64,000 nt of DNA from DATMNI01 sp035570275 (GCA_035570275.1 DATMNI010000093.1:1-64000), one strand, 5' to 3'; positions 34,832 through 44,972 are shown, counted from the stretch's first letter. Notes: generated from the letters alone by a model not told the origin. Program-made: numbers and translations.

Positions 34832-35514
34832 ACCCCGTTGTTTACACGATCGGCCATTCTACTCACACGGTGGAGCGCTTCACCGCGCTGCTGACGATGC
34901 ACCGGATCGCCACCGTCTGTGACGTGAGGTCGAATCCATACAGCCGTTTCAATCCGCAGTTCAATCGCGAGGTCCTGCAACAGGTGCTGGCCGCATCCGG
35001 GATCGGCTACTTGTTTCTCGGCCAGGAATTGGGCGCCCGGAGTGACGACGCTTCGTGCTACGAGCACGGCAAGGTTCAGTATGACCGGCTCGCCCGGACC
35101 GGCCTGTTCCAAAAGGGTCTGGATCGGGTGGAGGAAGTTGCCAGGGCCGGCCGTTCGGTGTTGATGTGCGCCGAGAAGGACCCGCTGGATTGTCACCGTA
35201 CCATACTGGTGGCGCCACAAGTTCAGGCTAGCGGGTTTACGGTGGAACACATATTGGACGACGGCGCCTTGGAGAACCATGCGGACACCATGACTCGCCT
35301 GCTGCGGCTGCTCCATCTTCCGGACCAGGACCTGTTCCGCTCCCACGAGGAAATCCTGGAGGACGCTTACAGGATTCGAGGAGCCCGCATCGCTTACGAA
35401 AAGGAGCCAGCCTCCGGCCATCCCGAGGAGCTAACCGCCTTGAAGCCAGCCGCCTTGAAGCCAACCGGCTTGAAGCCAACCGGCTTGAAGCCAACCAGGC
35501 TTCACGCCGGATGA
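34828..35514 (+). CDS. DUF488 family protein, first copy
   Basis: The 228-residue protein has TIGHSTHTVERF (7-18), DVRSNPYSRFNPQFN (32-46), YLFLGQELGAR (61-71) and CAEKDPLDCHR (114-124), the conserved motifs of DUF488. The C-terminal His/Arg and the two cysteines are likely the active or nucleotide-binding site. The last 27 residues are a tandem repeat of ALKPT/GLKPT units coded by a 15-bp DNA repeat and are probably disordered. It overlaps its neighbours on both sides by 4 bp (ATGA). Confidence 0.85.
   Translation: MNPVVYTIGHSTHTVERFTALLTMHRIATVCDVRSNPYSRFNPQFNREVLQQVLAASGIGYLFLGQELGARSDDASCYEHGKVQYDRLARTGLFQKGLDRVEEVARAGRSVLMCAEKDPLDCHRTILVAPQVQASGFTVEHILDDGALENHADTMTRLLRLLHLPDQDLFRSHEEILEDAYRIRGARIAYEKEPASGHPEELTALKPAALKPTGLKPTGLKPTRLHAG
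35436..35495. repeat. 15-bp tandem repeat in the first DUF488 gene
   Basis: Four copies of a CGCCTTGAAGCCAGC-type unit (CGGCTTGAAGCCAAC in two exact copies) encode a repeated Leu-Lys-Pro-Thr-Gly tail. Recent slippage is likely because copies are nearly identical; copy number may differ between strains. Confidence 0.85.
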
Positions 35515-35948
35515 CAATCTACACCATCGGCTTCACCAAGAAATCGGCTGAGGCTTTCTTTGGCGGACTCCAGACGGCAAAGGTCCAGCGCCTGGTCGAT
35601 GTTCGACTCAACAACACCTCGCAGCTTGCCGGCTTCGCCAAGCGCGACGATCTGCGTTACTTCACCAGAGCCATCTGCGGTATCGACTACGTGCACCTGA
35701 CGGAACTGGCGCCGACGGAAGACATGCTGGACGCTTACAAGAAGCGGAAGGGCGACTGGGCGTTATATGAGCGCCAGTTTCTGGCATTGATGGCCGATCG
35801 CCGCGTGGAGGAGACCCTTTCACGGGCGGTGCTGGATGGTGGCTGCTTACTGTGCAGCGAGAATACGCCGGAGCACTGCCATCGCCGGCTGGTCGCCGAA
35901 TACCTGAAACAGAAGTGGTATGACGTGGAGATCGAGCACCTGATTTGA
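35511..35948 (+). CDS. DUF488 family protein, second and divergent copy
   Basis: The 145-residue protein has TIGFTKKSAEAFF (5-17), DVRLNNTSQLAGFAK (30-44), LTELAPTEDMLDAYKK and CSENTPEHCHRR (115-126). It is shorter than the first copy and clearly from a different DUF488 branch (GF in place of GHS, LNNTSQL in place of SNPYSRF). The start overlaps the first copy by ATGA. It ends 7 bp before the convergent dnaE stop. Confidence 0.85.
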   Translation: MTIYTIGFTKKSAEAFFGGLQTAKVQRLVDVRLNNTSQLAGFAKRDDLRYFTRAICGIDYVHLTELAPTEDMLDAYKKRKGDWALYERQFLALMADRRVEETLSRAVLDGGCLLCSENTPEHCHRRLVAEYLKQKWYDVEIEHLI

Positions 35949-35955
35949 GTGCGCG

Positions 35956-38900
35956 TCACCCCGCCACCCGCTCCACACTCTCCGGCCCGCAGATCGCCTC
36001 CACGGCGGCCTTGAACTCGCGGTCGGGCTTGACCTTGGCCGCCACGTCCAGCAGCACCGAAAAGTCTCGCGGCGATTCCAGCCGCAGGCGCACCGCGGTT
36101 TCCCCCGGTTTCCGCTTGAACAACTCTTCCAGGGCGCCGGCTCGGTCCACGCCGCCGTTGCGGCCTAGCCACACACGGATCGCGATCACCGCCGGCAGGT
36201 CCATGCGCGCATTGTCCAGCGCCACAATGTTCTGCACCGAAATCTTCGGCGCCGCGTTTTCCTCGGGCAGCACCAGGCCCGTTATCAGCACCACCTGGTC
36301 TTCGATCACCTCGGCTGCCAGGCGCTCATAACTGGTGGCGAAGACCAGCGCCTCCAGCGAACCGCTGCGGTCTTCCAGCGTCACCGTCGCCCACGGCTTA
36401 CCCTCCTTGTTGCGCTTGCGGGTGGCGCCCGTCAGCACGCCGCACAACTTGACCTCCACACCCTTGGCCAGCCCTTCCAGGTTTCCACTATCGTGGGTGG
36501 CCAACTCCGCCACCTTGTCGGCGTACCGGTCCAGTGGGTGGCCGGTCACCCAGAAGCCGAGCAATTCTTTCTCGCCGGCCAGCTTTTCCTTGTCCGTCCA
36601 GTCCGGCACGTTGGGCAGCGGCATGCTGTGCGGCTCTTCGGCCAGCATTTCGCCGAACAGACCCGCCTGGCCGCACTCGCGGTCGCGCCAGACGCGCTGC
36701 CCGGCTTCCATGGCAGATTCCACGGCGGCGAACTTCTGGCTCCGCGTGCCCTCCAGCGTCTCCATGGCGCCCGCCTTGATCAGGCTCTCGATCATGCGCC
36801 GGTTGATGGCGCCCAAATCCACCTTCTCGCAGAACTGGTGCAGCGAGGTGAACCGCCCTACCTCCACACGCGCCCTGGCGATGGCTTCCACCGCGGCTTG
36901 CCCCAGGTTCTTGACCGCGCCCAAGCCGAAGCGGATGGCCTGAGCGTCCGGTGTGAAGCTCCATTCGCTGTGGTTCACATCCGGCGGCAGAATCGTGATG
37001 CCCATCTCGCGGCACTCGTTGATGTACTTCACTACCTTCGCAGTGTTCCCGGTTTCCGACGTCAACAGCGCGGCCATGAAGTCCACCGGATAGTGCGCCT
37101 TCAAGTACGCCGTGACGAAGGCCAGGTAGGCGTAGGCCGCCGAGTGCGACTTATTGAACCCGTAGCCCGCGAATTGCTCCATCAGGTCGAAAATCTTCTC
37201 CACCTTTTTTGGCGGCAGCCCCTTTTCGGCGGCGCCCTGCACAAAGCGCTCGCGCTGCTGGGCCATTTCCTCGGCCTTCTTTTTACCCATGGCGCGGCGC
37301 AGCAGATCGGCTTCGCCCAGCGAGTAGCCCGCCACGCGATTGGAGATCTGCATCACCTGTTCCTGGTAGACGATGACGCCGTAGGTCTCCTCTAGTAACT
37401 CCTTCAGCTCCGGCAGGTCGTACGCTACCGCGCGCCGGCCCCACTTGCGCTCAATAAAGTCGTCCACCATGCCGCCCTGGATGGGGCCCGGCCGGTACAA
37501 GGCGTTGAGCGCCGTCAGGTCTTCCAGCCGGCTCGGCTGGTAGCGCCGCAGAATGTCGCGCATGCCGCTCGATTCGAACTGGAACACGCCGCTGGTGAAC
37601 CCTTTGCAGAAAACCTGGTACGTCTCTTTATCGTCGAGCGGCAGATCCTCCGGCACCAGCTTCACGCCGTGGCGTTTCTCGATCAGCCGCAGCGCATCCT
37701 GGATCAGGGTGAGCGTGGTCAGCCCCAGAAAATCCATCTTGAGGAGCGCCAGCTTTTCCAGACCACCCATGTCGAACTGGGTGACAATTTCGTCGCGGTT
37801 GGTCTTGTACAGCGGCACCAGTTCTTTCAACGGCTGCGGCGAAATCACCACACCGGCCGCGTGCACCGAGCAGTTGCGCGCCAGCCCCTCCAGCCGCAGC
37901 GCCACGTTTAACAGATCGTCTACCTTGGGGTCTTTCTTGCGCGCCTCGTCGAAGCCCGGCTCCATCTTGAAGGCTTCTTCGAGCCCAATGTTCAACACAC
38001 CCGGCACCAGCTTGGTCAGCCGTTCCACGTCGGCGAAGGGGATCTCCAGCACGCGCCCCACATCCTTAATCGCCGCCCGCGCGCCCAGCGTGTTGAACGT
38101 GATGATCTGCGCCACCTGCTCGCGCCCGTACTTCCGCGTCACGTACTGGATCACTTCGCCGCGGCGGTGCATGCAGAAGTCCACGTCCACGTCGGGGAAG
38201 CTGACTCGCTCCGGGTTGAGGAAGCGTTCGAACAGCAGGCCGTACTGCAGCGGGTCGATATCGGTGATCTCCATGGCGTAGCTGACCAGGCTTCCCGCCG
38301 CCGATCCGCGGCCCGGGCCCACCGGAATGCCCTGGTCCTTAGCGTAGCGGATGAAATCCCAGACGATCAGGAAGTAACCGGAGAACTTCATGTTCTGGAT
38401 CATTTTGATTTCGCGATCCAGCCGCTCCGTGTACTCCGCCAGGTCGCTCTTCAGCGTGCCCTTTTGCCGCATGGCTTCAAGGCGCGGCCGGCGCTTCTCG
38501 AAGCCCTGCCGCGCTACAAATTCGAAATACGTGTCGGTCGAGTGCTCAGGCGGAACGTCGAACCGCGGGAACGGCTCCTTGACTTTCTCCAGGGTGACCT
38601 GGCACCGCTGGGCGATCTCCCACGTCCGGTCCACCGCCTCTTCCAACTCGCCGAACAGCTCCATCATTTCGTCGCGCGATTTCAAATAGAAATCCGGCGT
38701 GTTCCATCGCATCCGGTTCGGGTCGTTGAACCCCTTGCCCGTCTGGATGCACATCAGAATCTCGTGCGCCCGCGCATCCTCCCGGCGCAGGTAGTGCGAA
38801 TCGTTGGTCGCTACCAGCGGGAACCCGGTCTCGGCCGAGAGCCGCACCAATTGCGGCGTCAGCCGTTTGTCCTGCTCCAGGTGATGGTCCTGCACCTCCA

Positions 38901-39408
38901 GGAAAAAGTTGTTCTTGCCGAAAATGTCGCCGTAAGTATTGGCCAGGCGCCGCGCGTCCTCGTGCTTGTCCGAAAGCAGCGTCTCCGGAATGTGGCCGCG
39001 CAGGCAAGCCGACATGCCGATCAGCCCCTTGGCGTGCTTCGCCAGCAGATCCGTGTCGATGCGCGGCTTGTAATAGAAGCCCTCCAGGTATGCCGTGGAC
39101 ACCAGATCGATCAGGTTTTTGTACCCTTCCTGGTTCTCGCACAGCAGCACCAGGTGGTTATAGCGGTCCGTATCCGAGCGCGTCTTGTGACCCTTCTGGG
39201 AGACGTAGACCTCGCAGCCGATCACCGGATGCACGCCGCTGGCTTTGGCGGCGTTGTAGAACTTGACGGCCCCAAACAGGTTCCCGTGATCGGTCATGGC
39301 GACCGCGGGCATCTTCTGCTCGGTGACGATCTTCATGAGCTGATCGATATCGCAGGCCCCATCGAGCAGCGAATAATCCGTATGGCAATGCAGGTGGACA
39401 AAGGACAT
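35956..39408 (-). CDS. dnaE: DNA polymerase III alpha subunit
   Basis: The 1150-residue protein begins MSFVHLHCHTDYSLLDG with the PHP domain metal site, then has the polymerase core with the catalytic aspartates in PDVDVDF (about residues 403-409), GPGRGSAAGSLVSYA and FNKSHSAAYA, and C-terminal helix-hairpin-helix and OB domains. It is the replicative chain-elongating polymerase. The ATG at 39408 is preferred because the longer frame (to 39582) runs through a palindromic repeat. Convergent with the DUF488 operon. Confidence 0.97.
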   Translation of the reverse strand: MSFVHLHCHTDYSLLDGACDIDQLMKIVTEQKMPAVAMTDHGNLFGAVKFYNAAKASGVHPVIGCEVYVSQKGHKTRSDTDRYNHLVLLCENQEGYKNLIDLVSTAYLEGFYYKPRIDTDLLAKHAKGLIGMSACLRGHIPETLLSDKHEDARRLANTYGDIFGKNNFFLEVQDHHLEQDKRLTPQLVRLSAETGFPLVATNDSHYLRREDARAHEILMCIQTGKGFNDPNRMRWNTPDFYLKSRDEMMELFGELEEAVDRTWEIAQRCQVTLEKVKEPFPRFDVPPEHSTDTYFEFVARQGFEKRRPRLEAMRQKGTLKSDLAEYTERLDREIKMIQNMKFSGYFLIVWDFIRYAKDQGIPVGPGRGSAAGSLVSYAMEITDIDPLQYGLLFERFLNPERVSFPDVDVDFCMHRRGEVIQYVTRKYGREQVAQIITFNTLGARAAIKDVGRVLEIPFADVERLTKLVPGVLNIGLEEAFKMEPGFDEARKKDPKVDDLLNVALRLEGLARNCSVHAAGVVISPQPLKELVPLYKTNRDEIVTQFDMGGLEKLALLKMDFLGLTTLTLIQDALRLIEKRHGVKLVPEDLPLDDKETYQVFCKGFTSGVFQFESSGMRDILRRYQPSRLEDLTALNALYRPGPIQGGMVDDFIERKWGRRAVAYDLPELKELLEETYGVIVYQEQVMQISNRVAGYSLGEADLLRRAMGKKKAEEMAQQRERFVQGAAEKGLPPKKVEKIFDLMEQFAGYGFNKSHSAAYAYLAFVTAYLKAHYPVDFMAALLTSETGNTAKVVKYINECREMGITILPPDVNHSEWSFTPDAQAIRFGLGAVKNLGQAAVEAIARARVEVGRFTSLHQFCEKVDLGAINRRMIESLIKAGAMETLEGTRSQKFAAVESAMEAGQRVWRDRECGQAGLFGEMLAEEPHSMPLPNVPDWTDKEKLAGEKELLGFWVTGHPLDRYADKVAELATHDSGNLEGLAKGVEVKLCGVLTGATRKRNKEGKPWATVTLEDRSGSLEALVFATSYERLAAEVIEDQVVLITGLVLPEENAAPKISVQNIVALDNARMDLPAVIAIRVWLGRNGGVDRAGALEELFKRKPGETAVRLRLESPRDFSVLLDVAAKVKPDREFKAAVEAICGPESVERVAG

Positions 39409-39502
39409 TCGTAATCTTCCGGCGGGGGAGGCAGGATCGCTCAACATGTCGTTGAGCACTCCCATTCTACCGCCGTGGCCGCAGAAACGGATGCCGGATG
39501 CA

Positions 39503-39569
39503 GGTGGCCAGTGGCCGGTGGCCGGTGAAAACCAGCGTGTCCGGCGTTCTTCACCGGCCACTGGCCACC
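39503..39569. repeat. GGCCACCGG palindrome, 18-bp perfect stem
   Basis: GGTGGCCAGTGGCCGGTG (39503-39520) and its exact inverse (39552-39569) enclose a 31-nt loop, in the 187-bp gap between dnaE and the BACON protein gene. Same GGCCAC/GTGGCC vocabulary as the repeats at 29293 and 44989, so a dispersed family. The coding extension of dnaE into it (protein text with GRWPVAG and TGHWPPASG) is not real. Confidence 0.8.
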
Positions 39570-39595
39570 GGCCACCAACCACCGGTTTTTAAGGT

Positions 39596-42500
39596 TTACT
39601 TAATCGAAACCGTCACTCCGGCCTGGCTCGAGTTCGGGCCGATGGAAACGACAATCGGCTGGTCGCCCGTGGTGGCGTTCGGCGGAATCTGCACGTTCAA
39701 CTGCATGGCCCCCGACACGAAGCCGGGCGCTTCCCCGGCGAAACTGTAGTTCGCCGGCAGTTGCGATCCCGCTGGGCCGATCAATATCGAGATCGGCAGC
39801 AGCGGCGTCGGAGTGAGCGGCCCGGTTGAGGCGACCGTGGTCACCTTGCCCGTTACACCCAAGGGCGTGGTCTGGCCTTCGCCCGTCATGTACACCACCA
39901 CGGTGTCGCCTCTCGCTGCCGGATTGGCCGGCGAATTCACGCTGCTGTTGCTGTTCAGGATGGCCCCAGGCCCCGTGCCCGAGGAATTGGCCGTGAACAA
40001 CCCGGGTTGCGTGGTAGACACATTGACGTGGACCGCGTTCGACGTCTGGCCCAGGTACTTGACCAGAACATCCGCGCCCGAGAATACGAAGCTGGCCAGT
40101 TCATACGGCACCACCGCCGAAACCTGAGTGGCGCTGACGAAGATCATGGGGCAGGCGAAGCCGGCTGCCAGCACCTGCACGCCGCCGATGGTGGTCGCCA
40201 CTTTTCCGGTCGAATCCAGCGTCAGCCCCACTGCCGGAGTTGGCCCGATGGGATGCTGGGCGTCGCTGGCAAACAGCGTGATGATCTCGCCCGGTGCAAT
40301 CGCCGTAGCGGTCGCGAAACTGCCGGCGTTGGTTATTTTGGATACCGTCGGCAGTGGGGCGGTCACGGTCAGGCTCACTGTGATGGCGGTGGTGCCCGTC
40401 GCCGTGCCGGTGCCCGCCACCGTGATGGTGCCGGTGTAGGGCGTGGTTGAGGCATTCAGGCTGGCTGGGCTGATGGACACGCTAAGCGCCGCCCCGGCCG
40501 CCGTGGTGGTCCCTGAAGCCGGCGAAACGATGAGCCAGCTGCCGGCGCTTGATGCCGTCGCCGTAAACGCCAGGCTGCTGCCCCCGCCGGATACGGTGAT
40601 CGTCTGCGCCGCCGGCGGCGTGTCTCCCGCCCGATAGGTGAAGATCAACGACGTGGGCGCAGCCGAAACCGTGGGCGCCGCGGTAACAGCCAGAGATACC
40701 GGGATCGATAGTGGTGTCCCGCCGCTGGGAGTGACTGTGATGGTTCCGTTATAGTTTCCGGCAGCCAGGCCCGCCAGGCTGGCGCTCGCCGTGATTTGAA
40801 ATGTTGCGCCGGTGGTCGCGCTCAACGGACTGACCGACAGCCAATTGCCTCCACTCGGAGTCGAAGTGCTGGCGGAAACCGTAACCGATACGCCCGCTGA
40901 ACCCGAGGCAGTGGTAATGTTCACCGCCTGTGTGGCCGGAGTGGAAGCCCCGGCCTGCCCGCTGAGCGCAACCGAATTCCTGTCCGCGGTAAGAGTAGCA
41001 GTGCCCCCGCTGGTCGCAGTCACATTCAGCGCCACGGGCACCGTTTGGTTGATCCCGTTGGCGGTGAATGTGATGAAGCCGTTATAGGTACCGACAGCCA
41101 AGCCGGTAGAGACGACAAAAACGGTGACGCTGGTGCCTGAGGACGTGGCGATACCGCCCGATTGGCTCAAGATCAGCCAGTTTGTTCCCCCGCTCGTAGT
41201 GCTGGCGGTCACGGTGAAATTAGTAGACGCGGAGGCTGACACGGTAATGTTCTGCGCCGCCGGCGATGCCCCGTTCACAATCGCGCTGTAAGTCAGTGAA
41301 GTCGGGCTCAACGTCAAGGTTCCACCGCCGCCACCGCCACCGCCGCCGCTACCCGTACCCACAATAAAGGCGATGGGAACCGATCCGGTGAGTGGGGTGG
41401 TGCCGGCGGCTATAACCTGAACCGCGAACTGGCCGTCATTGGTGCTGTTTAGCAATCCGGTTGGATTCGCCGAGAGCGAAAAGGCTGTGGCCGTATTCGC
41501 CACGATGGTTTGCGGATTGCCGCCGCATTGCAGCCATCCACCCTGACTGGGACAAACCACATTGACCGTGCCGCTTATGCTGCTGGTTACTTGAATGGTT
41601 TGCACTGCCGTGGCTACGAAGCCTACGGCGCTGGTGAAGGTCAGCCCCGCGCTGGGACTGAAGGTCAGCCCGGGCGTCGCTCCCTGGTTGACCGTGAGGT
41701 TCACCGTGAGGGAGCCCGCGCCGCCGTTCGGGTCCGTTATCGCAACCGTACCCTGGTACACCCCCGTGACGAGCTGTGTGATGGCGGCCGTGTTGGGACT
41801 GAGGGTGAGTCCGCCGGCTATCGTGCCGCTCACGGTCGTAAGCCCGGGGCTCACATCCAACCAACCGTTGGCGGTGTTGGCGATGGCGTTGAAGGTTGTG
41901 GCGCCCGTGGTGGTTGCCAGGCTGACAAACTGCGAGTTGGGTACCGTACCTCCCGATGTGTAGCTCCAGTTCACCGGATTTGGCGACGCCGTAATCGCGC
42001 CTGTGCCTGTGCCGCCACCGGCTCCGACGTTGAACGTTACCGGAACTACGGTGGAAGCGCCGGACGATGGAATAATCGTGACCGAACCGGTGTACTGGTT
42101 GTTGGTAAGGGTGAGCGCGGTGACGGACACAGTCACGGTGGCGGTAGAATTGGCGGATACGAAGGTGCTTAGCGTAGCGGCGTTGAGCCAACTGCCGAAC
42201 GGCAAAAACGACACAGAAAAAGAAACTGCATTCGCGCTGCTCGTCGAAAGGGTGATGTTACTCTGCAGCACGTTCGAGGACCCGGACGTCGACCCGAATG
42301 TCACACTGGCCGGAGATGCCACAATGAGGCCGGTCTGGCCCCCACTCCCGTTGCTGTTGCTGGCGTAGGTAACCGTGAAGGTGACCTGAGTCACACCTGT
42401 GGGTGACGTCGCGGACAGGGTCACCGTCGCACTGTAGGTGCCCTGGAAAGATCCTGTATTGACTAGTTGGAATGTTATTGTCCCGGGTGTTGTGCCTGTC

Positions 42501-42763
42501 GCTCCTCCGGAGATGGTCACCCAGGTTGCAGGGTCACCGGGCGGAACAGTCGTGCCGGTGATCGCGGCGCTGTATGTGATCGGAGTGGAGGCATCTGCCG
42601 AGCCCGACACGCCGACCTGTCCGCCGCCCGTGGTCAGCGCGAAACTGGCGCCAGTTGTGGGGGAACTAAATGATGGCTGTGCCTTGAGAACACCCGCCGT
42701 GACGAACAGCGCGAGCGCGAAAAAGAGAGAGGTCTTCTTGAATAGAGTGTAAGCGGCGTCCAT
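39596..42763 (-). CDS. Secreted BACON-repeat protein with Solibacter-type C-terminal domain
   Basis: The 1055-residue protein has a signal peptide (cut near AQP, about residue 29), then seven or more beta-sandwich repeats with NWLSVSP-like endings (for example GGNWLSVSPLSATTG, SWLIVSPASGTTTAAG), the pattern of BACON carbohydrate or mucin-binding domains. A run of nine glycines separates two of them. The last 230 residues (VSKITNAGSFATATAIAPGE, later PNATTGDQPIVVSIG) form the C-terminal domain that is common in Solibacter secreted proteins. It is probably an outer surface or secreted protein. Confidence 0.85.
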   Translation of the reverse strand: MDAAYTLFKKTSLFFALALFVTAGVLKAQPSFSSPTTGASFALTTGGGQVGVSGSADASTPITYSAAITGTTVPPGDPATWVTISGGATGTTPGTITFQLVNTGSFQGTYSATVTLSATSPTGVTQVTFTVTYASNSNGSGGQTGLIVASPASVTFGSTSGSSNVLQSNITLSTSSANAVSFSVSFLPFGSWLNAATLSTFVSANSTATVTVSVTALTLTNNQYTGSVTIIPSSGASTVVPVTFNVGAGGGTGTGAITASPNPVNWSYTSGGTVPNSQFVSLATTTGATTFNAIANTANGWLDVSPGLTTVSGTIAGGLTLSPNTAAITQLVTGVYQGTVAITDPNGGAGSLTVNLTVNQGATPGLTFSPSAGLTFTSAVGFVATAVQTIQVTSSISGTVNVVCPSQGGWLQCGGNPQTIVANTATAFSLSANPTGLLNSTNDGQFAVQVIAAGTTPLTGSVPIAFIVGTGSGGGGGGGGGTLTLSPTSLTYSAIVNGASPAAQNITVSASASTNFTVTASTTSGGTNWLILSQSGGIATSSGTSVTVFVVSTGLAVGTYNGFITFTANGINQTVPVALNVTATSGGTATLTADRNSVALSGQAGASTPATQAVNITTASGSAGVSVTVSASTSTPSGGNWLSVSPLSATTGATFQITASASLAGLAAGNYNGTITVTPSGGTPLSIPVSLAVTAAPTVSAAPTSLIFTYRAGDTPPAAQTITVSGGGSSLAFTATASSAGSWLIVSPASGTTTAAGAALSVSISPASLNASTTPYTGTITVAGTGTATGTTAITVSLTVTAPLPTVSKITNAGSFATATAIAPGEIITLFASDAQHPIGPTPAVGLTLDSTGKVATTIGGVQVLAAGFACPMIFVSATQVSAVVPYELASFVFSGADVLVKYLGQTSNAVHVNVSTTQPGLFTANSSGTGPGAILNSNSSVNSPANPAARGDTVVVYMTGEGQTTPLGVTGKVTTVASTGPLTPTPLLPISILIGPAGSQLPANYSFAGEAPGFVSGAMQLNVQIPPNATTGDQPIVVSIGPNSSQAGVTVSIK

Positions 42764-42878
42764 GATTTTCCTCGGTCATGTTGAATCATACAACATCACC
42801 TCGTTGGAAAGCAGATTGAATTCTCTGTTTACAACGACTTAAATTCGGAGACGGACGCGGCTCTCTTAGATCATACGA

Positions 42879-44972
42879 CTATTTCAGAATTTGGAAAAGG
42901 TTGCTGTAATCGTCTGTCCATAAACGTACAATTCTCTGCGTTTTGATCGGCGCCGATTCACCCAATTCCTCCGGCGTAAATCCAGTTGCGGCTGAGGTGA
43001 TCAGCACCCACGTGGCGCCGAAAACATCCTGCGTATCGTCATCCTCCGTATCCACCACGCGGGCCGTCTTGCCCGTCGCCTTGGTTTCCCCCCACAACAC
43101 CGGCTGCAGGTCCAGATACCGGTTGGAAATATGGACTGCCAGAATGCCGTCCTCCCGCAGGTGCCGGAAGTAAAGCACCATGGCTTCTTTTGTCAGCAAA
43201 TGTACCGGGATCGAGTCGCTCGAAAACGCGTCCACCGCCAAGACATCGAAATTCTCCGGGGCACCCTCCTGCAGTTCGCGCTCCAGGCTCAAGCGCGCGT
43301 CGCCCATGGCCACTTCCAGCTTTGCCTTGCAGTCGGGCAGGAAGAAAAACTCCGTGCGCGCCAGGCCCAGCACCAGCGGATTGATTTCGTAGTAGCGGTA
43401 GTAATCCCCCAGGCGGCCGTAGGACGCCACCGTGCCGGTGCCCAGGCCGATCACGCCCACGCGGATGGCTCTGCCGGTCTTCTGCTTGCCGCGTATGGCC
43501 ACCCCGATCCCTGTATTCGGACCGTAGTATGTGGTCGGCAGGTCCCTGCGCGCCGGATTCAGATACTCCTCGCCATGGTTGATGGTGCCATGCGTCAGGG
43601 TTCGCGTAGCCTCCATCTCGTCCGGCGTCCCGGTGTCGCGCACCCGCAAACCGCCATAAAAGTTGCGCACCAGCACGCGAGCGCCTCTCACCGTATCCCG
43701 GATCTGCATGCCCACGAACACCGTCAGCGCCAGGGCCAACACGGCCGAAACCAGCGTCATCGGCAGCCGCCGGAACCAGGCCATTTCCTCGTCTTGCCGG
43801 AGCACCCAGACCACCAGGACCCCGCAGGCCGCCAACCCCAGCGGCATTTCGTAGAGCGCATTGAAGACGTGCGGCGCCACGAAACCCACCAACAACCCGC
43901 CGAGCGCGCCGCCGGCCGACATCATCAGGTAGAAGTGCGTCAGGTAGCGCGGGTCAGGTTTCAGCCGCGCCAACTCGCCGTGGCATACCATGCAGCAGGT
44001 GAACAGGCCCAGCGTGAACAGGACGGTGGTGATGGCCACCGCCGGAACGTGAACCTTGCCCAGCACCGGCAGCCCAACATCCATGTTCTTGTCCAGCGTG
44101 TCGTTCAAGGTGTACGCCATGCTGCCCAACGCTACCAGCAGCAGTTGCAAATAAGGATTGCGCCGGTACCAGCCGCTGCCCTCGAAGCACAGAATAAAGG
44201 TCAACAGATAAATGCTCAGAGGCAGCACCCACAAGAAGGGAATCGCCGCCACGTTCTGCGAAAGGTGATTCGTAATGGCCAGCAGCAGCACCGAGGCCAT
44301 CGCCGGCAACAACAGCCAGATAAGATATTGTTTCAGCGGCGGGGCAGGCGCCTGGCCACCGGAATCCGGCATCTGGCATCCGGTATCGGTTTTCTGGGCC
44401 CCCGCTCTTAGCGCCGTCACGCCGCACAACACGACAAACGCCCCATACCCCACCGACCACATTCCCGCCTGCTGGTGCGTGGTGAACGCCGGTTCGAACA
44501 GCACCGGGTAGCTCAGAAGCGCAAACATTGATCCCGCATTCGAAAGCGCGTATAGGCGGTACGGCATCCCGCCCTTGAATCGCCGCGCGTACCAGGCCTG
44601 CAGCAGGGGACCGGTGGTGGAGAGCAGGAAGTAAGGAAGTCCGATGGTGGCCGCCAACAGCCCCAGGATTCGGATGGTGGGGTCCGGGGTGCCAACCGGC
44701 TTCCACGAGGCATTCGGGTACACCGGCAGCACCACCGCGCTGGCCGCCAGCAACGCCGCGTGCACCAGCATCTGCGCTCGCGGTTTCAAATATCGAATGA
44801 TGGCGTGCGAATAGGCATACCCCAGCAGCAGCACAATCTGGAAAAACAGCATGCAGGTGGTCCAAACCGCGGCCGAGCCTCCAAACCACGGCAGGATGAT
44901 CTTGGCAATCACCGGCTGCACCTGAAACAGCAGGAATGCGCTGACTAGAATCGTAAAAGCGTAAAGAATCAT
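42879..44972 (-). CDS. Membrane-fused spermidine synthase-like protein
   Basis: The 697-residue protein has about eleven membrane helices in the first 420 residues (LLFQVQPVIAKIILPWFGG, AVWTTCMLFFQIVLLLGYAYS). It continues into a methyltransferase-like spermidine synthase domain (VGVIGLGTGTVASYG, YYEINPLVLG, GDARLSLERE, LAVDAFSSDSIPVHLLTKEA). Such proteins are widespread in Acidobacteria and their substrate is not known; polyamine synthesis is not established for the fused form. The ATG at 44972 is chosen because the frame upstream runs through a palindromic repeat. Confidence 0.85.
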   Translation of the reverse strand: MILYAFTILVSAFLLFQVQPVIAKIILPWFGGSAAVWTTCMLFFQIVLLLGYAYSHAIIRYLKPRAQMLVHAALLAASAVVLPVYPNASWKPVGTPDPTIRILGLLAATIGLPYFLLSTTGPLLQAWYARRFKGGMPYRLYALSNAGSMFALLSYPVLFEPAFTTHQQAGMWSVGYGAFVVLCGVTALRAGAQKTDTGCQMPDSGGQAPAPPLKQYLIWLLLPAMASVLLLAITNHLSQNVAAIPFLWVLPLSIYLLTFILCFEGSGWYRRNPYLQLLLVALGSMAYTLNDTLDKNMDVGLPVLGKVHVPAVAITTVLFTLGLFTCCMVCHGELARLKPDPRYLTHFYLMMSAGGALGGLLVGFVAPHVFNALYEMPLGLAACGVLVVWVLRQDEEMAWFRRLPMTLVSAVLALALTVFVGMQIRDTVRGARVLVRNFYGGLRVRDTGTPDEMEATRTLTHGTINHGEEYLNPARRDLPTTYYGPNTGIGVAIRGKQKTGRAIRVGVIGLGTGTVASYGRLGDYYRYYEINPLVLGLARTEFFFLPDCKAKLEVAMGDARLSLERELQEGAPENFDVLAVDAFSSDSIPVHLLTKEAMVLYFRHLREDGILAVHISNRYLDLQPVLWGETKATGKTARVVDTEDDDTQDVFGATWVLITSAATGFTPEELGESAPIKTQRIVRLWTDDYSNLFQILK

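Noticed and set aside
38167..39414. 415-residue plus-strand frame through dnaE
   Set aside because: Antisense shadow of the polymerase gene.
43131..44411. 426-residue plus-strand frame through the spermidine synthase-like gene
   Set aside because: Arg/His/Gln-rich antisense text, no family.
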